DNA from: Gonium pectorale
Lineage: Eukaryota > Chlorophyta > Chlorophyceae > Chlamydomonadales > Volvocaceae
DNA: 11,637 bases
Assembly (NCBI GenBank): GCA_001584585.1
Contig: LSYV01000013.1
Span: 590,024 to 601,660, forward strand
Reading direction: 5' to 3'
Shown piece after piece: positions 1-6,711 of the stretch. The position numbers and the translations under genes are program-made. The notes under the pieces are model-generated. The model was not told the DNA's origin. It was given only the letters and a program-made list of their open reading frames with translations, and searched no databases. Positions within the stretch are counted from its first letter, which is position 1; each line of letters begins with the position of its first letter.

Positions 1-102
1 ACCGGACGCTGTCCCTAGTCGACAACGCCATGCCCTCGGACTGTTTGCTCCCCCACCCACCCCCATCCCCTCCACCCTCAGCGCTAAGCCTGTTGTTTTG
101 AC

Positions 103-154
103 GGTCGGGAGAGGAATGCTCCCCAGGGCTTCTCTAGTGAGAATGCCTTCCAAC
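103..154 (-). repeat. Repeat A fragment, antisense in oxygenase intron
   Basis: Read on the minus strand, this piece matches the 5' part of the element at 3135-3408: GTTGGAAGGCATTCTC, a short loop, GAGAAGCC, then a purine/pyrimidine stretch ending CTCTCCCGA. About 52 nt are recognisable before similarity fades. It lies in the intron that precedes the exon at 181, so the copy is antisense to its host gene. The rest of 1-180 is taken as intron: it has no coding stretch that resembles the oxygenase family, and ends in the pyrimidine-rich acceptor at 160-180. Confidence 0.7.
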
Positions 155-180
155 GCATTGTCCCCCGCACCTCCCCGCAG

Positions 181-2578
181 TTCCCTCGCGCCCCGGCAGG
201 TGCCGCCTCATCAACCGGAACATAATCAAGTTCAAGAACGCGCTGCCGGCCACCTTTTTCAGGTACGGCACACCGTGTACGGCACACCGTGTACGGCAGC
301 CTCGCCAAGCTGCCCAGGCTGCTCATACACACGCCCGCAACCGCCAGACCAGGCCAGGCCCTCTCGGCTCGGCTCGGCCTCCATCCAGCTGTGCTTCCCG
401 CGAGCCGGCTTTGGGTCCGTCCACCCACCCTCCGCATTCCGTGCGTTGCCGCCAGAGGTCGCGCTGCTCCCTGTCCATCTCACGCCCGCATGCGAGGCGC
501 CCGGCCCCTCGGCGTGGGGACGCACACACACAGGCACACACGCACACACGCACTCTGCGCACCCCCTTCTCCTCCCGCCAACTCTCAATGCCAACCGCCA
601 ACGGCCAACGGCCATGGATCGCCAACCACCAACCGCCAGGCTAATGCCGCGCTGGGCGGGCCACCTGGGCGGGCACGTGCTGCTGGAGGACGACCAGATC
701 TTCCTGCACCTGGGCGAGGAGGAGATCGCGCGGCGGCGGGCTGCGGGCATGTCGCACTCGCAGGCAGGTCGCCGTGGCATGGGGGAGCGGGTTGGCTGCC
801 GTACAGCGGGTGCCGTACAGACAGGGCGCGCGCGCGGTGTGTGTGCGAGTCCGGAGGGGTGGCGGGTTACGTGGGCCGCAAAGCCGCCTCCTGGGCGGGT
901 GGTTATTACAACAGCCAGCCGAACCGCACCCGGGTACGGCACGCGCTGGCCTCTTTTGCACCTTCGGATCAAACCATCCGCTCCCTGAGCATATGGCCAA
1001 GGCAGCCAGCGGCACCGCGCGCGCGTTACAGACTATACGTCCGTCAAGCCGGGGGGGGGCAATGGGCGAAATGCGGGTAGTGGGATGGGGCAAAGGTTTA
1101 GCGCCGGTTGCTCGCTACGGTACTCGCTGCGCTCGCGCCAGTGTGGGCCACGCGCTGGCATCGGCCTGGAGTGCGACCGTGAGGAGCATCGCGGCTCCTG
1201 ATCGTCATGAAGTGAGCGGGACAAGGAGATCCGGCTTCTTCTAGACCTTGTGCTGGCAGCGGGGTGGGGGGGGGTGAGATCCGCAGGACAGCAGGGGGGC
1301 GGCAGCCTCCTGGCAGAGGAGTGCAGGCGTGCCGTCGCCCGCAGCTCCACCGTACCGGTCCCCACAGTGTGCCGTACTGTACGACAAACACGGAGGCGGG
1401 TGCAGCCGAGGCCGCTCGCTGGACGCGCAGCACGCGGTCCACGTGCTCCGTGTTTGTCGTACAGCACACTCTGGACACCGGTACGTTGTGAGCTGCTGGC
1501 GGGGGCGCAAGCACACCTCCGCCAGGAGGCTGCCGGTCTCCTGGCGTAGCGTGGCGTGGCGTGGCATTGCCGTGTGGGGTGGACACGCGAAGTGGGTTTG
1601 CGGTGTGTTGGTGGGCTGGGGGGTGTTGGCGGGCTGTGGGGTGGGGGCATGCGCCGTGCGGTGGGGGGGGGCGGAGGGCGGTCGGCCTGCTGGCACCCGC
1701 GGCGCTCGAGGGGGGACATGCGCAGCGAGCTGAAAGGTGCAGTTCCAGATGTTGGGGGATGGGGGCGATCCGAACCCAGCCCCCTCACCGCGCCCCCACC
1801 CGCGCACGTATGCTCACCACATCCCCGGTCTGGACTTACGCTGCTGACGCCCAGCTCGTCGGTGTTAATTCTCTTTTCCCTTCAACTCCCCACATCCCCC
1901 GGCCCCTCCTCTCCCTCTCCCTCCCCCCCCTCGTCCGCCCCAGCTCCGCTCCACCCCCACCCCTCGGCCATACCGACGCCCCCGCCCCCGCCCCATCACA
2001 CGGCCGTGCAGGTGTGCTACATGCCCAGCACGGCGGACACCTACGTCGTCGCCTTCAACCGCTGGTTGTCGAAGTACGGCGACGGCGGGCCCTTTGGCGC
2101 CGCCGACGCGGGCTTCGTGGAGGCCATCGGCGCGCGCCTCAGCCGCCAGCAGCTCCTGGACCGCTACAGCCAGCACACCGAGGGCTGCGCCTCGTGCCAG
2201 AAGGGGCTCAAGCAGGTGGAGGCGGCGCGCGCCGCCGCCGCCGCCGTGACCGTCGCCGCCGGCGCGCTGGCGGTGTTCTGCGCCGCCGTCGCGGCAGCGG
2301 CGGCGACGGCGCCGGCGGCAGCGACTGGCGCGGCCGCCGCGGCGGCTGCGGCAGCGACGGCGCCTGGCGGCGCCGTGGCGGCGTTGGGTGTGGCGCTGGC
2401 TCAGGTGGCGGCGGCGGTGGCGGGGCCGCACGACGCGAGCGGCGCGGGGCACATGCTGCGGGCGGTTGTGTGGGCGGCGGTGGCGCTGGCGGCGGCGCTG
2501 GCGGGGTCTCGGCTGGAGGAGCTGAGGCGGCGCTTCTACGAGGGCGTGTACCCGCCGCCGCGCAACCTGAAGGACTAG
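181..2578 (+). CDS. Pheophorbide a oxygenase / PTC52 / TIC55-family Rieske oxygenase, C-terminal three exons (5' partial)
   Basis: Spliced model: 181-262, 640-763, 2012-2578 (stop TAG 2576-2578), giving 256 residues plus a split first codon. The family are chloroplast membrane Rieske-type non-haem iron oxygenases acting in chlorophyll breakdown or on related substrates. Seen here: PGRCRLINRN in exon 1, HVLLEDDQIFLHLGEEEI in exon 2, and VCYMPSTADTYVVAFNRWL then LDRYSQHTEGCASC in exon 3. The closing CxxC (2186-2197) is the family's C-terminal motif. After it come an Ala-rich hydrophobic stretch (about 2215-2450) and a second hydrophobic segment (about 2456-2510), fitting the C-terminal membrane anchor, then a charged tail. 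The Rieske CxH/CxxH and mononuclear iron ligands must lie upstream of the window. Exon 1 could instead start at 200, but 181 restores the PGR motif in frame. Family assignment is firm; which subfamily (PAO, PTC52 or other) cannot be decided from this part. Confidence 0.85.
263..297 (+). repeat. 14-nt tandem repeat at the 5' splice site
   Basis: Two full units of GTACGGCACACCGT followed by a partial third (GTACGGC) begin exactly at the intron donor. Each unit starts with GTACGG, so there are three equivalent potential donors 14 nt apart. Use of the second or third would add 14 or 28 nt and shift the frame. Confidence 0.85.
521..553. repeat. CA-rich microsatellite
   Basis: Imperfect CA dinucleotide run interrupted by AGGCA and CG steps, lying inside the oxygenase intron 263-639. 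No coding role is evident. Confidence 0.8.
578..639 (+). repeat. GCCAAC-rich imperfect array next to a splice acceptor
   Basis: At least six GCCAAC/ACCAAC/CCAAC-type units follow one another up to the acceptor CAG at 637-639. The array takes the place of a usual polypyrimidine tract. It is C- and A-rich, and its repeated CCAAC elements could offer several branch-site-like sequences (inference). Confidence 0.6.
1301..1534. repeat. Long imperfect inverted repeat (hairpin) in the intron
   Basis: Left arm about 1301-1395, right arm about 1446-1534, loop about 50 nt. Paired blocks checked base by base are: 1378-1395 with 1446-1463, 18 bp perfect; 1366-1372 with 1464-1470, 7 bp; 1351-1359 with 1477-1485, 9 bp perfect; 1301-1320 with 1515-1534, 18 of 20. 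Bulges and mismatches separate the blocks. A transcript of either strand would fold into one stem of roughly 90 bp. It could be a hairpin small-RNA precursor spliced out with the intron, a foldback-type mobile element remnant, or a chance local inverted duplication. Confidence 0.8.
1613..1647 (+). other. Potential G-quadruplex tract
   Basis: Five G-runs of 3-6 bases (1613-1615, 1618-1623, 1631-1633, 1638-1641, 1643-1647) are separated by 1-7 nt, on the coding strand of the oxygenase intron. This fits the usual G-quadruplex pattern and would be present in the pre-mRNA. Formation is not shown. Confidence 0.5.
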
Positions 2579-2785
2579 TCCAGCATGTCCTTCCTTGGGC
2601 AGCGTTGGGGGCGGGCGTCCTACGTGGGCTGTAGGGCACCTCCCCCCCCGGGGAAAGCGCGCACGCGGCCGGGAATCCTCAGAGCGGGCTCTGCGGTGGT
2701 TGGGTGCGGCAGGGGGGCCACCGAGGGGGGCACCGAGGCCAACGCTTTGCCACACAGGGTAGCAGTAGGTCAAGGCTCAGGCGGC

Positions 2786-2790
2786 TGTAA
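2786..2790 (+). terminator. Candidate poly(A) signal TGTAA for the oxygenase gene
   Basis: TGTAA occurs 208 nt after the stop codon at 2578. TGTAA is the known poly(A) signal of chlamydomonadalean algae, usually 10-20 nt before the cleavage site, so the 3' UTR would be about 2579-2805. I noticed no earlier TGTAA after the stop. The five-base signal can occur by chance. Confidence 0.5.
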
Positions 2791-2840
2791 GTTGTGGGAG
2801 CTGGCGCGTTGACCCTCCCCGGCAGTTCCCTGGCGCTGCC

Positions 2841-3003
2841 CTCACGTGGGCCACTGGGTGCAGGTCGGGCCGCTCCCTCAGATGGTCCTGCTGGGCTCCA
2901 GGTGTGGGCAGTGACCCATGGGTCGGGCCGTTTCCGCAGCTGGTGCTGCCGAGCTCAGGTGTGGGCACTGGGCAGTGTCCCATGGGTCGGGCAAGCGCAG
3001 CTC
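2841..3003. repeat. Degenerate tandem repeat, unit about 58 nt
   Basis: Three successive units begin near 2841, 2899 and 2956. Shared blocks are GTGGGC, then (CC)CATGGGTCGGGC (complete in units 2 and 3, partly kept as CTGGGTGCAGGTCGGGC in unit 1), then a CTGCTGGGCTC/CTGCCGAGCTC end in units 1 and 2. Unit 3 has a small internal insertion and a shortened end. The array lies just downstream of the inferred oxygenase 3' end. I see no coding function. Confidence 0.6.
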
Positions 3004-3119
3004 CCCGTGGACTCACCGGCGATTCGGGTGGTCTGGCGTTCGTCCATGCAAAGCCAGGCGGGACCAGGGTGTGCTGGTGTTGTGGTGCGGCTGTCGGGCG
3101 CCGCACTGGCGCTGCGGGT

Positions 3120-3134
3120 GTCATCTTAGCGGGG
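3120..3134. repeat. Left copy of 15-bp target-site duplication
   Basis: GTCATCTTAGCGGGG, identical to 3409-3423. The pair brackets a repeat A copy almost exactly, as expected of a target-site duplication. Confidence 0.75.
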
Positions 3135-3408
3135 TTAGTGGGTTTGGAAGGCATTCTCAGTACCGTAGAGAAGCCTGGGGGCGCATGTCTCTCCCGAGGT
3201 CAACACCTGGGGGCTGAGAGGCTGACAGCTGAGCGCTGAGCGCTGGCGCCATCCCTCCCTGTGGGTCCTGCGCATGTATGGACCACGAGGCCGATGGTCT
3301 GAACGGGCTGAGAAGCCCGGACCGGCTATCCCTGCGGTCTCGACCGACACCCAAGCCCGATCGCTAAAGGCCGCCTGACCCGAAGAGCGAAAGGAGCACA
3401 AGGTCTCG
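3135..3408 (+). mobile_element. Repeat A full-length copy, SINE-like inserted element
   Basis: A 274-bp segment lies between perfect 15-bp direct repeats. Similarity to a second copy at 10991-11226 begins at AGTGGG (3137), two bases inside the left direct repeat, so element end and duplication end agree. The similarity runs to about 3372; the last 36 nt are unique to this copy. It has no long ORF of recognisable type. Stem-loops are visible at 3150-3175 and at 3304-3319 (six base pairs closed by a GAGA loop). A variable-length duplication, small size and absent coding capacity fit a non-autonomous retroposon. No good tRNA-type box A/box B pair and no poly(A) tail were found, so the class remains open. 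Confidence 0.65.
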
Positions 3409-3423
3409 GTCATCTTAGCGGGG
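3409..3423. repeat. Right copy of 15-bp target-site duplication
   Basis: GTCATCTTAGCGGGG, identical to 3120-3134, directly after the repeat A insert. Confidence 0.75.
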
Positions 3424-4324
3424 GGAGGGGATGGAATCGGTGGTGCCTTCCGGGCGGTGCCAACCCGCATGACGGTGCGTACCGTACTCGGCCGGAGGGA
3501 ATGACAGTGGGTGGGAAGCTTGACTGCGTGCCTTGCTGCGCAAGAGGCAGCAAGCGGTAGCGGTGTGCGTGTGCGTGTTCCAGCTTGCGGGCGTTACTGC
3601 GGTGGTTGCGAACCGGTTGGCCCGGGGCTGGTGAGCTGCGCTGTCTTTTTCTGTTCATTGAGGGGCCACGTAGTGTCTGGAAGGGCTGCCCATTCAGACA
3701 GCGTGGCATGCGCCCCTCCCCTCCCTCGGTGCCGTGCTGGGAATGGCGCTGCTCCCGTGAGACTGCGTGTCGGGCTGCGAGTGTGGTCTCTTGGAGGAAG
3801 GCACAAGACATGCACGCACGCACGCGCATAGCTAGCGGCGTGTGTTCGACGTTGCGACAAGGGTTTGTGCTCGACATCGCGACAGTGCCGCACGGCCCAG
3901 CACACCTGACACGGCGGCAGCGTGCCTGAAAATGGTGTCCCAAAGGAGTTGGAACCGCAAGGAGTCAGATCTGGATCCGGGTGCCGGGTGTACTGTGTAC
4001 GAACGGCAGAACGCGGCAGGCGACAATGCGTGGAAGGCTGCTGCCAGGTGTTACATGGGATGTGGACAACGTGTAGGCTCACACACCGTGTCATCTGGCC
4101 CTGCGTGACCCCAGGCGGGACGCTGGGCATGCATCGATGGCATGCCGGGGTGGGCTGGAGCGCCGGCCATCTGGTCGCACGGACTGCCTGGCGTGAGCGT
4201 TGCGCTACAGGTGGGCGGAGCGGCGAGTGTGGGCGGCGGTGGCGGTGTACGAGCGCCCCCCGGTAGTTGTGCGGCAGGGAACAACTGTACGGCGGGCACC
4301 GTCACGTGCACACCCACACCCACA
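3424..4324. other. Gene-poor interval
   Basis: No coding region can be supported. Open frames on both strands overlap and resemble no family known to me. Minor structure: a GCAC tetranucleotide run at 3811-3826, and two near-identical 17-mers (3843 and 3867, beginning TGTTCGAC and TGCTCGAC) about 24 nt apart. Local G+C is a little lower around 3640-3700. Confidence 0.5.
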
Positions 4325-4450
4325 TGGTGGTCGCCGCCGAACTAACATGCAGGGACATCACCCCTTCGAACCCTCTGGAGCTGGGTCCTACGATAACACC
4401 ATCACTTTCGCGCTTACGCTCGTCGTATGCGTCGTTCCATTTCAACACAC
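4325..4450 (+). repeat. Repeat B copy 1
   Basis: Matches 5944-6067 from TGGTGGTCGCCGCCGAAC to the CAACAC at the end, with a 1-nt length difference near 4372-4378 and scattered substitutions. Preceded by CACCCACACCCACA and followed by CA-rich sequence, as in copy 2. The block around 4400-4432 is identical in all three copies. Function and class unknown. Confidence 0.75.
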
Positions 4451-4504
4451 ACGGCACCCAAGGCACACGCCCACCGGCGCCGGTGCCAAGAGGACCGTGA
4501 AGAA

Positions 4505-4535
4505 TCACACACCCACATACACACCACACACACGC
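4505..4535. repeat. CA-rich microsatellite
   Basis: Imperfect CA run with ACCC and ATAC interruptions, about 55 nt downstream of repeat B copy 1. Confidence 0.75.
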
Positions 4536-4592
4536 GCTGGGTGCTGCTCTTCCTGCCGCAGCCGCGCGCACACCGCGACGACCGCGTGTCAG

Positions 4593-4674
4593 CTCGCCAT
4601 GCCATGCCTTGCTCGGCACCCGCCACGTCCTATTGGAAACGTCGCGCCTTCGGGCGTGTATGGCCGTAGAGGCG
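4593..4674 (+). repeat. Repeat C copy 1 (degenerate)
   Basis: Shares with 5059-5128 an ordered set of blocks: CGCCATGCC, CTCGGC, an AAAC(G/A)TCGC block, then GTGTATG-CC-TAGAGGC. Identity is moderate and there are gaps. It may be an old duplication or the remains of a dispersed element. No coding function seen. Confidence 0.45.
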
Positions 4675-4767
4675 AGCTCCCTCTTTCTGTGCATGTTTGT
4701 TTTTTCTCGTCACGGGCGCTCAGCCGCTCACCTCTTCCTGAAGCATGCAGTGCAGTGTTCTTGCCCA

Positions 4768-4826
4768 GCTCGCAGATTGCGAGCGCTGCCTTACGGTTGG
4801 GCCGTAAGAGACCGGGCGGCTTTTTT
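4768..4826 (+). other. Two adjacent perfect hairpins followed by T6
   Basis: Hairpin 1: GCTCGCA (4768-4774), loop GAT, TGCGAGC (4778-4784). Hairpin 2: CTTACGG (4790-4796), 5-nt loop, CCGTAAG (4802-4808). A run of six T follows at 4821-4826. The arrangement suits a short structured RNA with a Pol III-type T-run stop, but no internal promoter boxes were found, so this is only a candidate. Confidence 0.35.
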
Positions 4827-4839
4827 CTGTGGAAAGGTT

Positions 4840-5901
4840 ACAGGCGGAGAGGCGAGAAAGAGCTATGCATGGGAGGGGGGGTGCGGGTTGGTGGGTATGG
4901 AGCGCAGCGAGGTGGGCGGCTTAACGCACGTCTTGCACAGCCGTACCGATGGGGTACCGGTACATTAACCGCCACATTTCGTCAGGTAACGTTGTCACTG
5001 CAGATTTCTCTTTTTTCACTGGTCCACACCGGGAGGGCCCGTCTGCTCGTCTCCCTGGCACGCCATGCCCTGTACTCGGCGCCCTGCTACAAACATCGCA
5101 CCCCCCGGTGTGTATGACCATAGAGGCCGCCTTCCCTGGCTCCGTGTCCGCTTTTGATCGCTCGCGCTGCCAGCTCGCTCCTCTCGCCACCCGCGCAGTC
5201 GGCACCGTACTAACCGCACGGCAGCACCCTCCCATATACCTCCGTCACCGACAACTCAGGCACGGAACAACAGCAGCAGAAGTATTTGGTAGCCCCGTAC
5301 AATTGCGAGGCATAGTAATACCACTAGTTCAATGCACGGTGTACCACGCAGACACAGCCGAGCCCGGAAGAGAACGACGGCCACCACCATTTGGCTCCGG
5401 GGCATACACACAGCGGCCCGTAAGCTTTTGCTCGAGAAGACGCAGTGGGCGTCAAGCAAGCACCACGTGTGCGCTCCCTCGCCGGCGCTTGGAGGCGCAC
5501 CAGGCGGGCTGTCAGCCTGTGGAGTGCACAGCACCATCACCGTACGTACGGCCCTGCCGTACAATGCTTCTCCGAGACGGTACGCGCGAGAAGCGACCCG
5601 CACCACCGCAGCGCGCGACCGAACACACCGTTCAGTTTGCCCCTCAAGGGCCCACTTATGTTTTGGCAAAAAGTCCATATTAGCAGATCGTTTTCGGTCC
5701 CCCGAAAGGAGCCGGAAAACGCACACTGGCGCGGTGCCTGGTGCAATCGCCGCAGTCCGCGTGAGAGCGCGACAACCCCCACACTCCCACCTTCGCCACC
5801 GAGTGGGCAACGAGCCCGAGCCGCAGCGGCCGGCGTGCAGTCCACCCAGAGACGTGTGTGACCGGCGAACAGCCACAAAAAGCAGATTGTACACACGTAC
5901 G
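4840..5901. other. Gene-poor interval
   Basis: Apart from repeat C copy 2 (5059-5128), nothing here is supportable as a gene. A minus-strand open frame of 221 codons (5256-5921) ends up in the CA run and shows no recognisable domain. A perfect 10-bp palindrome GTACCGGTAC lies at 4954-4963. Two GTACGGC/GCCGTAC heptamers lie within 17 nt at 5546-5562. Confidence 0.45.
5059..5128 (+). repeat. Repeat C copy 2 (degenerate)
   Basis: Direct-orientation partner of 4593-4674. Shared blocks are CGCCATGCC, ACTCGGC/GCTCGGC, AAAC-TCGCxCC and GTGTATGxCCxTAGAGGC. Similarity drops off outside these limits. Confidence 0.45.
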
Positions 5902-5930
5902 ACACACACACACATACACACACATACACA
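5902..5930. repeat. CA microsatellite
   Basis: CA run with ATAC interruptions just upstream of repeat B copy 2. The same arrangement precedes copy 1. Confidence 0.8.
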
Positions 5931-5943
5931 TCGGGGGCTACGG

Positions 5944-6067
5944 TGGTGGTCGCCGCCGAACTAACATGCAGGGACATCACCCCTTCGACTACCTCGGGAG
6001 CTGGGTCCTACAACGACATCATCACTTTCGCGCTTACGCTCGTCGTATGCGTTGTTCCTTTCCAACA
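5944..6067 (+). repeat. Repeat B copy 2
   Basis: Close match to 4325-4450 and, over its 3' two-thirds, to 8903-8991. Contains ACTAACATGCAGGGAC, which resembles a branch site plus 3' splice site and could indicate an old exon boundary (inference). It is followed directly by a CA run at 6064-6083. Confidence 0.75.
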
Positions 6068-6083
6068 CATACACACACACGCA
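6064..6083. repeat. CA microsatellite after repeat B copy 2
   Basis: Short CA run with one ATAC step. CA-rich sequence follows copies 1 and 2 but not copy 3. Confidence 0.7.
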
Positions 6084-6688
6084 CGGGCAGAACAAGTCGG
6101 GCACAAACGTCCCTCCACCCGTGCTGCTGTTACGGGTAACACGCTAGCCCAGAGGCGTCCCAGCCCCCCCTCCGACAAGAAAACCTCGCCCCCCTCGAGG
6201 TGGCAAGTGGGCTTCACCCGGCGGCCAGCGCAGGCATGGGCTCCTGCCCGGGCAAACAATAACGGGCCCGGATGGCGGCGGCGGCGCCCAAGCTCCCTCA
6301 AGTCCCTAGAGAGGTGCTGGCGAGATGCGCAAGGCAGGGGCCAGTCGTCCTTACCACCCGTCCAGCGAACAAACAACAGCGACCCGGATGTCCTCTTTGA
6401 TCGCGAGTCCGTGGATCCTGTTTTCCGTACCAGTTTCGGAATTGGGATCTCAGCAGCGCAATCGTGTTTCGTCATGTTCATGGAATGCATTTTTGGCGTT
6501 GCCGGCGACTGCTAAGTGGCCAGGCGGACGAGGGGCCTGCACAATGGAGCGGGCGTCACCCTGAAAACAACCAACCCACGCACTGCAACCGTCTGCAACC
6601 ACCAACCTCCAAACCGACCGCGCCTGGGCGCAGGGGGCCTCAACTGCTCCATCCGCTCAGCTCAAGCCAGCCGTGACTGCAGTTTGCA
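6084..6688. other. Gene-poor interval with a lower-G+C patch
   Basis: No gene is supported. Around 6375-6515 base composition is noticeably less G+C-rich. A plus-strand frame there reads SDPDVLFDRESVDPVF and continues to a TAA stop at 6513-6515 with mixed hydrophobic and charged residues, unlike the Pro/Arg/Ala-rich by-product frames elsewhere. I do not recognise it and see no clear splice sites that would place it in a gene. Confidence 0.35.
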
Positions 6689-6689
6689 A

Positions 6690-6711
6690 CCACCACCACC
6701 ACCACCACCAC
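6690..6711. repeat. CCA trinucleotide repeat
   Basis: About seven uninterrupted CCA/ACC units. A smaller version of the CCA/CCG tract at 8091-8354. Confidence 0.8.

Larger units (their letters stand above)
263..639 (+). other. Oxygenase intron (GT-AG, phase 2)
   Basis: The donor follows TTTTTCAG at 262 and reads GTACGG. The acceptor CAG ends at 639. Exon 1 ends with two bases (AG) that join the first base of exon 2 (G640) to make Arg, giving the continuous reading ATFFRLMPRWAGHL, which supports both sites. The intron carries a 14-nt tandem array at its 5' end, a CA-rich run in its middle and a GCCAAC-rich array directly before the acceptor. Confidence 0.8.
764..2011 (+). other. Oxygenase last intron, inferred GC-AG type
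   Basis: Exon 3 opens in phase 0 at 2012 after GTGCAG. Exon 2 is in frame up to CAG at 761-763, which is followed by GCAGGT. Splicing CAG|GCAGGT to GTGCAG|GTG gives SHSQ-VCYMPS in frame with the family pattern. The nearby GT at 768-769 would leave one extra base and break the frame. The intron is 1248 nt and ends in a long pyrimidine-rich tract (about 1862-1960). It contains the foldback at 1301-1534, a GTGGC array (about 1544-1565) and a G-run cluster. A very small unseen exon inside it is the alternative explanation. Confidence 0.65.

Noticed and set aside
98..988. 296-codon plus-strand ORF across the oxygenase exons
   Set aside because: It runs through two clear introns and repeats. Its peptide is family-like only where an exon happens to share the frame; it is a by-product of stop-poor DNA.
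768..2011. Canonical GT donor at 768 for the last oxygenase intron
   Set aside because: It leaves one base that cannot join the phase-0 exon at 2012, so the conserved C-terminal frame would be lost. The GC donor at 764 fits.
1865..2773. 302-codon minus-strand ORF opposite oxygenase exon 3
   Set aside because: Arg/Pro-rich antisense mirror of the G+C-rich coding exon, with no known domain.
3336..3366. Pol III box A/box B pair on the minus strand of repeat A
   Set aside because: GGTCGAGACC resembles box B in part, but the only box A-like sequence is about 10 nt away with several mismatches, too close for a tRNA-type promoter.
4360..4385. tRNA-like box B (GGGTTCGAAGG) on the minus strand of repeat B copy 1
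   Set aside because: The sequence is not kept in copies 2 and 3, lacks the closing CC, and no box A or cloverleaf lies at the right distance.
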